Of a stretch of 64,000 nt of DNA, positions 55,544-64,000 are shown one piece after another. The stretch is taken from positions 496,001-560,000 of the forward strand of contig NKJC01000001.1 of NCBI GenBank assembly GCA_002256435.1, given 5' to 3'. How positions within the stretch are numbered: position 1 is the first letter of the stretch; the number at the start of each line of letters is the position of its first letter. The stretch is from Chitinophagaceae bacterium BSSC1. GTDB lineage: Bacteria; Bacteroidota; Bacteroidia; Chitinophagales; Chitinophagaceae. A program made the position numbers and the translations under genes. Below the pieces are notes generated by a model. That model worked only from the letters and a program-made list of their open reading frames with translations. It did not search any database and was not told the origin of the DNA.

Positions 55544-57391
55544 ATGAACAGACAAGAAGAACTTCTACAAGACGTAGTAATCAAGTTCGCCGGCGATAGC
55601 GGCGATGGGATGCAATTGACAGGTCAACAGTTCACCAACAATACCGCTATGTTAGGTATTGATTTGGCTACTTTCCCTGATTTTCCAGCCGAGATTAGGG
55701 CCCCAATAGGTACCGTTCCCGGTGTATCTGGTTTCCAATTGCACTTTTCAAGTGAAAGGATTTATACTCCAGGTGACAACTGTGATGTACTGGTTGCCAT
55801 GAATGCGGCAGCTTTGAAAGTGAATTTAAAGAGCATCAAAAAAGGCGGTAAGATTATTGCCAATATTGATGGTTTTGATAGCAAAAATTTACGTTTGGCT
55901 AACTACCCAGAAGGTGTTAACCCACTGGAAGACGGTAGCTTAGACGGTTTTCAACTAACCAAGGTAGACGTAACCAAATTAACACGTGAATCACTAAAAG
56001 ATTTTACTGATTTGGGTGTGAAAGAGCGTGACCGCGCCAAGAACATGTTTGTCTTGGGTCTGATCTACTGGATGTACAATCGTAGTTTAGAAACTACCAT
56101 TGAATTCTTGAAAGAGAAGTTTGGTAAAAAACCTACCATTTTTGAATCCAACGTAAAAGTGTTGAAAGCTGGATACAATTATGGCGATACTACTGAAAGC
56201 TTTACTACCCGTTACAAGGTGGATAAGGCCAAAATGGCTCCTGGTGTTTATAGAAGCATTATGGGTAACCAAGCTTTGAGCTATGGTTTGGTAGCAGCTT
56301 CTGAAAAAAGTGGATTGCCTATTTTCTTAGGTACTTATCCTATTACACCTGCAACGGATATTCTCCATGAGTTGAGCAAATACAAATCATTTGGCGTTCG
56401 CACATTCCAAGCGGAAGATGAGATTGCTGGTATTGGTTCTGCCATTGGTGCAAGCTATGGCGGTGCTTTGGGTGTAACTACCACTTCTGGTCCTGGTATG
56501 GCTTTGAAAACAGAAGCCATGGGATTGGCCATGATGTTGGAAATTCCTTTGGTAATTGTAAATATTCAACGCGGTGGACCTTCTACAGGTTTGCCTACCA
56601 AAACAGAACAGTCTGATCTAATGCAGGCTTATTATGGACGTAATGGTGAAGCACCTATTCCTGTGATTGCTTCTTCTACTCCAAGCGATTGCTTTGACGT
56701 AGCATTTGAAGCAGTGCGTATTGCCGTGCAGCACATGACACCCGTGATTTTGCTGAGCGATGGTTATATTGCCAATGGTGCTGAACCTTGGAAATTCCCA
56801 AAATCAGCAGATTTACCAAAGATTGAAGTAAGCTTCAAAACATCAAAGGACGAAGGAGACGACAAATACAAACCATACAAGCGTGACGAAAAATTAGTTA
56901 GACCTTGGGCCGTTCCTGGAACTCCAGGTTTAGAACACCGCATTGGTGGTTTGGAAAAGCAGGATGTAACTGGTAACGTAAACTACGAACCAGAGAACCA
57001 CCAGCACATGATCAATGTTCGTCAAGCCAAAGTAGACAAGATTGCAGACTATATTCCATTACAAACCATTGACAGTGGAGCCGATAAAGGTAAAGTGTTG
57101 ATCCTTGGTTGGGGTTCTACTTATGGTGCTATCAAAAGTGCCTGTCATGAACTACAAGCAGAAGGACATGCCGTGAGCCATGCGCATATTCGCTACCTGC
57201 GTCCCTTCCCTAAAAACTTAGGCGAGATCTTGAAAAACTTTGATAAAGTATTGGTACCTGAGATCAATAATGGCCAGTTGGTAAGAATTATCCGCGATGC
57301 TTATTTTATTGATGCCATTCCTTACAATAAAGTGATGGGTATTCCTATCACCAAGTCTGAATTGGTAGACCAAGTACACAAAATGTTATAG
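55544..57391 (+). CDS. korA: 2-oxoacid:acceptor oxidoreductase, gamma-alpha fusion subunit
   Basis: This 615-aa protein has an N-terminal gamma domain (residues 10-190, KFAGDSGDGMQLTGQQFTNN and PAEIRAPIGTVPGVSGFQ), then an alpha domain (YPITPATDILHELS, TTSGPGMALKTEAMGLA and QRGGPSTGLPTKTEQSDLMQ). It matches KorA of 2-oxoglutarate:ferredoxin oxidoreductase. KorA needs the thiamine-diphosphate-carrying KorB subunit to oxidise 2-oxoglutarate to succinyl-CoA with reduced ferredoxin. KorB, usually encoded next to korA, is not in this window; a terminator and repeats follow instead. Confidence 0.9.
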   Translation: MNRQEELLQDVVIKFAGDSGDGMQLTGQQFTNNTAMLGIDLATFPDFPAEIRAPIGTVPGVSGFQLHFSSERIYTPGDNCDVLVAMNAAALKVNLKSIKKGGKIIANIDGFDSKNLRLANYPEGVNPLEDGSLDGFQLTKVDVTKLTRESLKDFTDLGVKERDRAKNMFVLGLIYWMYNRSLETTIEFLKEKFGKKPTIFESNVKVLKAGYNYGDTTESFTTRYKVDKAKMAPGVYRSIMGNQALSYGLVAASEKSGLPIFLGTYPITPATDILHELSKYKSFGVRTFQAEDEIAGIGSAIGASYGGALGVTTTSGPGMALKTEAMGLAMMLEIPLVIVNIQRGGPSTGLPTKTEQSDLMQAYYGRNGEAPIPVIASSTPSDCFDVAFEAVRIAVQHMTPVILLSDGYIANGAEPWKFPKSADLPKIEVSFKTSKDEGDDKYKPYKRDEKLVRPWAVPGTPGLEHRIGGLEKQDVTGNVNYEPENHQHMINVRQAKVDKIADYIPLQTIDSGADKGKVLILGWGSTYGAIKSACHELQAEGHAVSHAHIRYLRPFPKNLGEILKNFDKVLVPEINNGQLVRIIRDAYFIDAIPYNKVMGIPITKSELVDQVHKML

Positions 57392-57415
57392 CCCTTAGAC
57401 TAAATACATTCAACC

Positions 57416-57446
57416 AGAAGCAACTCCTAATCGGGTTGCTTCTTTG
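57416..57446 (+). terminator. Terminator after korA
   Basis: AGAAGCAAC (57416-57424) pairs with GTTGCTTCT (57435-57443), followed by TTGTTTT. It lies 24 nt after the korA stop and indicates that korA transcription ends here. Confidence 0.75.
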
Positions 57447-57558
57447 TTTTATACAAGCGCTTGAAAAATGCTGGATCGAATTTGCGTTTTTTGAAATTTA
57501 ATTTTCTCCTAACAACCGATTCGGGATAGTAGTTACTTTTTGAATTTTTAAAAAAGGG

Positions 57559-57694
57559 CTGTTTTTATACTTGTTCTAGTATAAAAACAGGGGTTCTATT
57601 TTATACACGTTCTAGTATAAAACCAAAAAGAAATTTATACTCGTTCTAGTATAAAATAAAGATGCCATTTTTATACTTGTTCTAGTATAAAAAT
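57559..57694. repeat. Four regularly spaced dyads, TTTATACT-N6-AGTATAAA type
   Basis: The dyads are at 57559-57590 (13-bp arms), 57599-57622 (8-bp arms), 57634-57655 (8-bp arms) and 57667-57694 (11-bp arms). The first, third and fourth have a 6-nt loop, TGTTCT or CGTTCT. Their centres are 36, 34 and 36 bp apart. The core is TATAC(T/A)(T/C)GTTCTAGTATA. The sequences between units differ. They occupy the gap after the korA terminator and look like operator or protein-binding sites, or a DNA/RNA hairpin array; neither is shown. Confidence 0.85.
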
Positions 57695-57721
57695 AGAGGG
57701 TTTTTGAAATGCTGAAAAACA

Positions 57722-57969
57722 AGTGGAGAAGGAGAAAGTGAAGAGTGAAGAGGGGGAGGAAGAAAGTGAAGAGTGAAGAGTGAAGAGTGATGAGTGATGA
57801 GGAAGAGTGAAGAGGGGGAGGAAGAAAGTGAAGAGTGAAGAGTGAAGAGGAAGAGGAAGAGGAAAGTGAAGAGTGAAGAGTGAAGAGTGAAGAGGAAAGT
57901 GAAGAGTGAAGAGTGAGGAGCGATGAGTGAGGAGTGATGAGGAAGAGTGAAGAGGAAGAGTGAAGAGAT
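57722..57969. repeat. Degenerate GTGAAGA purine-rich array (copy D)
   Basis: About 250 bp of almost pure purine on the plus strand is built from GTGAAGA and variants (GGAAGA, GTGATGA, GAGGAAGA). No hairpin module or linker of the kind seen in copies A-C is present. It ends 66 bp before the lipoprotein start. Frames on the other strand coding LFTLHSS repeats are artefacts. The region 57392-58035 otherwise holds the korA terminator and the four dyads. Confidence 0.85.
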
Positions 57970-58035
57970 AATCACTGAAAGTCAATCGAAGTGTTTGAGT
58001 CAAATTTTAATTATATTCATTAAAATTATCCCTAT

Positions 58036-58497
58036 ATGTTTCCAAAAAAATCAATCGCGTTAGCATGCTTTTTATTAGTGTTCCTGTTTGCTTGTCAACA
58101 ATCAGCAACACCGGTTAAATTACCCCTAGAAGGAACCTGGCAATTGGTAGCGGCAACCAGCACAGAAAAAGATAGTACCAAGTCTACTTTTAACCCTGAC
58201 GTGAAAATGATCAAGATCATTAACGGAACACATTTTGCCTTTTTCTCTCATGATTTGAATCAGGGTAAAGATAGCAGCAAAGTACAGTTTAGTGCTGGTG
58301 GTGGAACTTATGAATTAAAAGACAGTACTTATACAGAGCACTTGGAGTATTTTAATACGCGTCAATGGGAGGGTGGAACTTTCCAATTCACCATTCGCAT
58401 TAAAGCAGATACCTTGGTTCAAGAAGGTATAGAAAAAGTAGAGAAGCTGGGCATTGACCATATTATTCGCGAGACCTATATGAGGGTAAAGCTTTAA
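58036..58497 (+). CDS. Small lipoprotein with lipocalin-like region
   Basis: This 153-aa protein has a lipobox (LVFLFAC, Cys20) and then a beta-rich domain starting PLEGTWQLVAATS, as in lipocalin-like (DUF4488-type) proteins, ending TYMRVKL. Binding of a small hydrophobic ligand is a family-level guess. It is followed after 24 nt by the acyltransferase gene. Confidence 0.65.
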   Translation: MFPKKSIALACFLLVFLFACQQSATPVKLPLEGTWQLVAATSTEKDSTKSTFNPDVKMIKIINGTHFAFFSHDLNQGKDSSKVQFSAGGGTYELKDSTYTEHLEYFNTRQWEGGTFQFTIRIKADTLVQEGIEKVEKLGIDHIIRETYMRVKL

Positions 58498-58521
58498 TAC
58501 ATACCCTATATCAAGTATTAG

Positions 58522-59631
58522 ATGAACAACACCGCGGAGAATAGATTGCATGGTTTGGATTTACTTAGAGCTTTTGCAATCACTTATGTTTTTATGTATC
58601 ACTATGGCGGTATTTTCGGACACCCAACATGGGTAAACAGTATATCATCATTTGGCTGGACAGGGGTTGATCTTTTTTTTGTTCTTAGCGGATACCTAAT
58701 CAGCTCTCAAATCTTTGATGGTCTAATTGCCAGGAATTATTTTTCTTGGAAATCATTTTTCATCAAAAGATGTATACGTATCATTCCAGCCTATTTAGTG
58801 GTTGTAGGAGTTTATTTTTGTTTTCCAATTGTTCATGAACGGGAAGCACTTGCGCCAATTTGGAAGTACCTAAGTTTTACTCAAAACTGGGGTTTAGACC
58901 TTTCCAAGCATGGCACATTTTCCCATGCCTGGTCACTTTGTATAGAAGAACAATTTTATATAGGGTTCCCAATTGTATTATTGATCTTATTAAAAACAAA
59001 GAGCTTAAAAATTGGAGGATGGCTGCTATTACTCTTATTTGTTTTTGGATTCTTTGCAAGGTATCTAGTTTGGAATTGGCAAGTACTTGCTTTTGAAGAA
59101 TCAGATGATTTTTTACTCAAATGGTATGAATGGATCTACTATCCAAGCTTTGCAAGAATGGATGGTTTATTGTTGGGAATAGCTGTTGCAGCAGCTAGCA
59201 GGTATCAATCAACTTTTTTTAAATCCTGCACCAAACATTGGCGTTACTTTTTATTTGCAAGCATTTTAATCTTAGTTTTTGGAAACTTCTCATTCCCTGA
59301 TAAATATGGCATATTCTATAGTGTTCTGATCTTTCCAATAGTCAGTTTTGGATATGCTTTTTTGCTAATAACAGCCATTAGCCCTAATGCTTTTTTGTAT
59401 CGGTTAAAACATCCACTTATTAATCAATTGGCTAATCTTTCCTACGCACTTTATTTGACACACAAAATCTCAATTCATCTAACCCAATCACAGTTTTCAA
59501 AACTTGGAGTGGTAGTAGATGGAAATTCAATGCTACTTATTAGTATAATTGTTTCCCTTTTGATTGCGTGGATATTAAATAAGCTTGTTGAGAAACCAAT
59601 CATGAAATTCAAAAAGTACTTAATTGCTTAA
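58522..59631 (+). CDS. Acyltransferase 3 family membrane protein (OafA/YrhL-like)
   Basis: This 369-aa inner-membrane protein has about ten hydrophobic segments. The N-terminal family motif is RLHGLDLLRAFAITYVFMYH, with FGWTGVDLFFVLSGYLIS following. SFFIKRCIRIIPAYLV and a SHAWSLCIEEQFY motif are also typical. Members transfer acyl groups, often acetyl, onto carbohydrates such as O-antigen or exopolysaccharide. The substrate is unknown. A hairpin with a T-rich tail follows. Confidence 0.85.
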   Translation: MNNTAENRLHGLDLLRAFAITYVFMYHYGGIFGHPTWVNSISSFGWTGVDLFFVLSGYLISSQIFDGLIARNYFSWKSFFIKRCIRIIPAYLVVVGVYFCFPIVHEREALAPIWKYLSFTQNWGLDLSKHGTFSHAWSLCIEEQFYIGFPIVLLILLKTKSLKIGGWLLLLLFVFGFFARYLVWNWQVLAFEESDDFLLKWYEWIYYPSFARMDGLLLGIAVAAASRYQSTFFKSCTKHWRYFLFASILILVFGNFSFPDKYGIFYSVLIFPIVSFGYAFLLITAISPNAFLYRLKHPLINQLANLSYALYLTHKISIHLTQSQFSKLGVVVDGNSMLLISIIVSLLIAWILNKLVEKPIMKFKKYLIA

Positions 59632-59674
59632 CCATTCATCAAAGACTTGCTGTTAAGACTTGTAAAATTGAAGG

Positions 59675-59699
59675 GATTGTTTATTTTGTTGAAACAATC
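59675..59699 (+). terminator. Terminator-like hairpin after the acyltransferase gene
   Basis: GATTGTTT (59675-59682) pairs with AAACAATC (59692-59699), followed by a T-rich stretch ending TTTTTTG. Confidence 0.5.
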
Positions 59700-59734
59700 A
59701 TTTGCTTGCTTTTTTGAATATCAAACTTATTAAA

Positions 59735-60163
59735 ATGATCAACCAAGAAAATAATACCATTACCGTAGAAACACTAGTTGATGCACCATTAAAAAAAGTA
59801 TGGGAAGTTTGGACCCAACCGGACCATATTTGTCAGTGGAACAATGCCAGCCCAGATTGGCATACACCTTCTGCTACCAATGATTTGCAAGTGGGTAGTG
59901 AATTTCATTTTTTGATGGCAGCTAAAGATGGTAGTTTTTCATTTGATTTTAATGGTACTTATGAAACCATATTAGTGGAATCATTGATTGTCTATCATAT
60001 TGCAGATGGCAGAAAAGTGATCATCAATTTTAAAGAAACGGGCGCTGGTATTCAGATTACAGAAACCTTTGAAGCAGAAGAAGTGAATTCTTTGGATCTG
60101 CAAGAAATGGGATGGCAGGCCATCTTGAATAATTTTAAACAATACACTGAAGCAATAGCGTAA
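59735..60163 (+). CDS. SRPBCC (AHSA1/START-like) domain protein
   Basis: This is a 142-aa protein from ATG 59735 (MINQENNTITVETLVDAP); the frame is open upstream to 59702 but those residues are not family-like. The motif VDAPLKKVWEVWTQPDHICQ and the W-rich SPDWHTPSA follow the AHSA1 pattern, with a long C-terminal helix (LQEMGWQAILNNFKQYTEAI). The fold binds hydrophobic ligands; no specific role is assigned. The next gene starts 2 nt later, so they are almost certainly co-translated. Confidence 0.85.
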   Translation: MINQENNTITVETLVDAPLKKVWEVWTQPDHICQWNNASPDWHTPSATNDLQVGSEFHFLMAAKDGSFSFDFNGTYETILVESLIVYHIADGRKVIINFKETGAGIQITETFEAEEVNSLDLQEMGWQAILNNFKQYTEAIA

Positions 60164-60165
60164 TT

Positions 60166-60489
60166 ATGGATCTGGAACAACTAAGAGATTATGCGCTGGG
60201 ATTGGCCGATGTGGAAGAGACGCTTCCCTTTGGCCCTGACAATTTGGTCTATAAAGTTTTTGGTAAAATGTTTTTGTTGGTGGGCATGGACAATCATCCC
60301 TTGCAATTCAATCTAAAATGCGATCCTGATTTGGCGCTTGAATTGCGCGAGGAATTTGCTGCGGTGATCCCTGGTTATCACATGAATAAAAAACACTGGA
60401 ATACTGTAATAGTAGATGGCAGTATTCCTACCAAACAGCTATTGGGTTTTGTAGACCATTCTTATAAATTGGTTCGGGGGAAAAAATAA
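60166..60489 (+). CDS. MmcQ/YjbR family protein
   Basis: This 107-aa protein matches the MmcQ/YjbR family: an N-terminal helix, LPFGPDNLVYKVFGKMFLL, FNLKCDPDLALELREEF and MNKKHWNTVIVDGSIP. The fold is CyaY-like and DNA binding has been proposed for the family. It starts 2 nt after the SRPBCC gene. Such pairs are common, but a joint function is not known. Confidence 0.88.
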   Translation: MDLEQLRDYALGLADVEETLPFGPDNLVYKVFGKMFLLVGMDNHPLQFNLKCDPDLALELREEFAAVIPGYHMNKKHWNTVIVDGSIPTKQLLGFVDHSYKLVRGKK

Positions 60490-60558
60490 GTGACAGAAAA
60501 GAGTAGAGTTGAAAGTTCTTATTTCTTTTTAGCGGCTCGGAAGTTGAATCTGATATAG

Positions 60559-61200
60559 TTATTTAACAGCTTTTGCATAGTACTTGCAAATGCTTTGCAA
60601 ACCGCATTCTGCGCATTTGGGCGATCGCGCTAAGCAAGTATACCTTCCATGCAAGATGAGCCAGTGGTGAGCTTTGTGCACCAATTCAGCGGGAATATTT
60701 TTAATGAGTTGTTTTTCAGCAGCCAATGGTGTGGTAGCATTGGTGGTGAGGCCCAATCTGGCTGATACGCGGAACACATGGGTATCCACCGCCATATTGG
60801 GTTGTTTGTCTATAACCGAAGTAATTACATTGGCGGTTTTTCTTCCTACCCCAGGCAATTGCACCAATTCCTCCACAGTCATGGGTACTTCTCCTTCAAA
60901 TTTTTCCAAAAGCATATTGGCCATGCCTATCAAATGCTTGGTCTTGTTGTTGGGATAAGAAATGCTCCTAATCAAGGGAAACAAATCATCAAAACCGGCC
61001 TGGGCCATGGTTTGGGGATCTGGATATTTTTGAAAGATATAGGGTGTGGTTAGGTTCACGCGTTTATCCGTGCACTGGGCAGATAAAATCACGGCTACCA
61101 ATAACTGAAAGGGATTGTCATAGATCAACTCCGTTTCTGCAATGGGAATCTGCTCTTCAAAATACGCGATGGCTGTTTGATACCTTTCTTTCTTTGTCAT
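60559..61200 (-). CDS. nth: Endonuclease III
   Basis: This 213-aa base-excision-repair glycosylase/AP lyase has the helix-hairpin-helix with the catalytic Lys (LPGVGRKTANVI) and the catalytic Asp in VDTHVFRVS. The C-terminal [4Fe-4S] cluster has Cys spacing C-x6-C-x2-C-x5-C (CLARSPKCAECGLQSIC). It removes oxidised pyrimidines. A consensus -7 box overlaps the end of the upstream gene. Confidence 0.95.
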   Translation of the reverse strand: MTKKERYQTAIAYFEEQIPIAETELIYDNPFQLLVAVILSAQCTDKRVNLTTPYIFQKYPDPQTMAQAGFDDLFPLIRSISYPNNKTKHLIGMANMLLEKFEGEVPMTVEELVQLPGVGRKTANVITSVIDKQPNMAVDTHVFRVSARLGLTTNATTPLAAEKQLIKNIPAELVHKAHHWLILHGRYTCLARSPKCAECGLQSICKYYAKAVK

Positions 61201-61207
61201 GGGCAGA

Positions 61208-61215
61208 CAAAATTA
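61208..61215 (-). promoter_or_regulatory. Putative nth promoter, Bacteroidota -7 box
   Basis: The minus strand reads TAATTTTG, an exact TAnnTTTG match, with its end 7 nt before the nth start and overlapping the stop of the 76-aa gene. The leader would be almost absent. Confidence 0.35.
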
Positions 61216-61443
61216 CGCCTCTTTGTTCTTGTCAGCTGCGTATTTTAGAATGGCTTTTAAAGATGCTTTGCTAGGCGATTTTAGTTTTACTTTATCCAAA
61301 GCCTTCATGCTAATCTTCAGCAAGTCTAATTGATTCTTTAGTGATGGGTCTTCTTGTAAGGCCTGTTCAATAGCTTCCACCACTGCTGGCGAAGCCTCAT
61401 TATATAAGTAGCTCATTAAATCCTCCTCTTTTATCTTTTTCAT
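61213..61443 (-). CDS. Small protein resembling an anti-sigma factor N-terminal domain
   Basis: This is a 76-aa protein from ATG 61443 (MKKIKEEDLMSYLYNEASPA); an upstream extension to 61494 is not plausible. The pattern LMSYLYNEAS, then a helix with EAIEQALQEDPSLKNQLDLL resembles the cytoplasmic N-terminus of Bacteroidota anti-sigma-like proteins. It lacks the zinc His/Cys motif and any membrane segment. No sigma-factor gene adjoins it. The function is unknown. Confidence 0.6.
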   Translation of the reverse strand: MKKIKEEDLMSYLYNEASPAVVEAIEQALQEDPSLKNQLDLLKISMKALDKVKLKSPSKASLKAILKYAADKNKEA

Positions 61444-61568
61444 AAACTGGCAAAATGTGTAAGAGGATACGGTAAGTTTAAAACGGCAATGCATAGATTA
61501 TATTGCCAACAAACCTGATTCCCTTACGGAAATATTAAAAAAAGTTGCCGAACGAAAATTGGGGGGAT

Positions 61569-61874
61569 TTATTTTGAAACAGCAGCCGAATCTTCTAAAG
61601 TGAAGATGTCTTCGCCGTCTTTTTTCATCAGGTAGCGCTCACGAGCAAACTGTTCCAGTGCTGCGGGATTGCTTTGTAAATCATTGAGGGTTTTGCGAGC
61701 CTTGGCTATCTCGTCTTGGTAATAATGCTTCTTTTCCTGCAGTTTGGCCAGTTCCGCTTTTCTTTCTCTTTGCTGAAAAAAGTCTCTTTGATCAATAAAT
61801 AACATCCATACCAGGAAAAAAGCCCCTGCTAGAAAATACTTATTGGTTAATATGTTGGTGACTTGTTTTAGCAT
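61569..61874 (-). CDS. FtsB/DivIC-type septum formation initiator
   Basis: This 101-aa bitopic membrane protein has one hydrophobic segment (about residues 12-27, KYFLAGAFFLVWMLF), then a coiled coil (about 33-70). It ends with FARERYLMKKDGEDIF, which is typical of FtsB/DivIC. The division protein bridges FtsL and FtsQ at the septum. It lies downstream of eno on the same strand, beyond a strong terminator. Confidence 0.88.
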   Translation of the reverse strand: MLKQVTNILTNKYFLAGAFFLVWMLFIDQRDFFQQRERKAELAKLQEKKHYYQDEIAKARKTLNDLQSNPAALEQFARERYLMKKDGEDIFTLEDSAAVSK

Positions 61875-61883
61875 CTTTAAAAA

Positions 61884-61930
61884 GACAACCCGGATTAAAA
61901 ATAGGCATTCCTACTCTGATCCGGGTTGTC
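61884..61930 (-). terminator. Strong terminator after enolase
   Basis: GACAACCCGGAT (61884-61895) pairs with ATCCGGGTTGTC (61919-61930), with a further TAGG/CCTA pair inside. On the minus strand it is followed by TTTTTAAAG. It sits between the eno stop and the FtsB-like start. Confidence 0.85.
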
Positions 61931-61947
61931 AAATAATCCACAGTTGT

Positions 61948-63258
<1,311 letters not shown>

Positions 63259-63297
63259 TTATAAAATATTGTTCTTTTTTTCTTCAGCGTGTGCAAT

Positions 63298-63798
63298 TTA
63301 CACATTTGATAGCTTTTTTGCCCTGAAATCATTGATAGAACCCATGGTTTTGCGCAATAAATGCTCAGAAAACCCATTTTCAAGGTAATTTTCAAGTGTT
63401 CCTAACAGTTGGTAGCCTCTTGATTCGTATAATTTTCTGGCGCGATGGTTAAAGGAAGAAACACAAATAAACGCGTTGGGGCTTTTTTGAAAAATAATGG
63501 CTTCTACATGGTCTAATAACAAAGTTCCAATGCCCTTTCCTCTAGCCTGCGGCGATACGGCAATCACTTGTATATAGCCTACAAAAGCCCCTTTTAATTT
63601 AATGATCACAAAACCCAATGGTTCCGAAGCTTCCATGGCAATGAATGCTTGAATCTCATCTATGGGTTGTTGCATTAAAATCATGCCGTCTTCAAAACTT
63701 CTATTCAATGAAATCCAAGGCTCAGATGATGCCATCAAACGCGCGCACCACTGTTGCTCTTCTAATGTGGTGATAGGTTTGATTTGGATATTTGACAT
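63298..63798 (-). CDS. GNAT family N-acetyltransferase
   Basis: This 166-aa protein has the acetyl-CoA-binding motif A region (VIAVSPQARGKGIGTLLLDH) with the R/Q-x-x-G-x-G/A loop, followed by CVSSFNHRARKLYESRGYQ. Substrate is unknown; many such proteins acetylate small amines or protein N-termini. It starts 3 nt after the stop of the gldA-like gene, so it is probably translated from the same mRNA. Confidence 0.88.
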   Translation of the reverse strand: MSNIQIKPITTLEEQQWCARLMASSEPWISLNRSFEDGMILMQQPIDEIQAFIAMEASEPLGFVIIKLKGAFVGYIQVIAVSPQARGKGIGTLLLDHVEAIIFQKSPNAFICVSSFNHRARKLYESRGYQLLGTLENYLENGFSEHLLRKTMGSINDFRAKKLSNV

Positions 63799-63801
63799 GG
63801 C

Positions 63802-64000
63802 TTATTGATTGGTCAAAGAGCGGAATACGTTCTCTAAAGATTGGCCCCCTGATTGAAGATTGGCAAGGGTATCATTGGCCACCATTTGACCCTTGTGTAT
63901 GATAATGACTCTATCACAGATGGCAGTAACTTCTTGTAAAATATGGGAAGAAAATAAGACAGTTTTATTGCTGCCCTGTGCCTTAATTACGTTTCTTATT
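63802..64000 (-). CDS. gldA: ABC transporter ATP-binding protein, C-terminal end (GldA-like)
   Basis: The last 65 codons and a stop codon are visible; the gene continues beyond the right edge. The segment shows the H-loop SSHILQEVTAICDRVIIIHKG and ends with ENVFRSLTNQ, similar to GldA, the ATPase of a gliding-associated ABC transporter. The Walker motifs lie outside, so only the class and a likely GldA identity can be stated. It precedes the GNAT gene by 3 nt. Confidence 0.7.
   Translation of the reverse strand, partial: IRNVIKAQGSNKTVLFSSHILQEVTAICDRVIIIHKGQMVANDTLANLQSGGQSLENVFRSLTNQ

Noticed and set aside
57559..57694. CRISPR array
   Set aside because: Repeats are perfect dyads with spacers of only about 9-15 bp, and no cas gene is near.
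57671..58003. Open frames encoding LFTLHSS-type repeats on the minus strand
   Set aside because: They follow the 7-bp heptamer in the wrong period for a protein (21 bp = 7 residues) and lie wholly in the repeat array. The translation is a repeat artefact.

Overview
The window looks like chromosomal DNA of a gliding-lineage Bacteroidota, most likely a member of the Chitinophagaceae. The evidence is moderate to low G+C, gliding genes (gldB, and the 3' end of a gldA-like gene at the right edge), secreted proteins with type IX secretion (T9SS) C-terminal sorting domains, DUF5686 and zinc-metalloprotease families typical of the phylum, and many start regions carrying the Bacteroidota -7 promoter motif TAnnTTTG. 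No rRNA, tRNA, CRISPR array, prophage or transposase gene was seen. The genus is inference.

Layout. 1-9 kb: the 5' part of mfd, then a large S8 protease and a beta-propeller protein (both T9SS cargo) and a small secreted protein. 9-17 kb: a ferredoxin-NADP-reductase-like flavoprotein, a CoA-binding protein, a Lys/Ala/Pro-rich histone-H1-like protein, a metzincin-type protease, the dihydrolipoamide acetyltransferase (E2) and isocitrate dehydrogenase. 17-25 kb: apaG, gldB with an unknown partner gene, NAD synthetase, a four-helix-bundle gene embedded in repeats, a universal stress protein and a thiolase. 25-35 kb: pyrD, three large envelope or secreted proteins (one with a possible caspase-like C-terminus) and a metallo-beta-lactamase-fold hydrolase. 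35-39 kb: a PhoB/PhoR-type two-component pair followed by DUF47 and a Pit phosphate transporter. 39-47 kb: galE, prfA, then a three-gene run for secreted hydrolysis of D-amino-acid, dipeptide and N-acyl substrates. 47-55 kb: a serine hydrolase, an AT-rich block with two TlpA-like thioredoxins, a fused E1 alpha/beta 2-oxoacid dehydrogenase, a Bax-inhibitor-1-like protein and a polysaccharide deacetylase. 55-64 kb: korA without korB, a repeat-rich 640-bp gap, small accessory genes, nth, an FtsB/DivIC-like protein, enolase, a GNAT acetyltransferase and the gldA end.

The most unusual content is between the genes. A modular repeat family built from a GTGAAGA heptamer array, a conserved linker, an ACYTAGGC-TGC-GCCTARGT hairpin and an inverted heptamer array occurs at 8.7, 13.4 and 21.9-22.6 kb. 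In the third copy a four-helix-bundle gene sits where the other two copies carry a terminator-like hairpin. A fourth, degenerate heptamer array lies at 57.7 kb beside four regularly spaced TATACT-N6-AGTATA dyads. These are the best candidates for an undescribed element.
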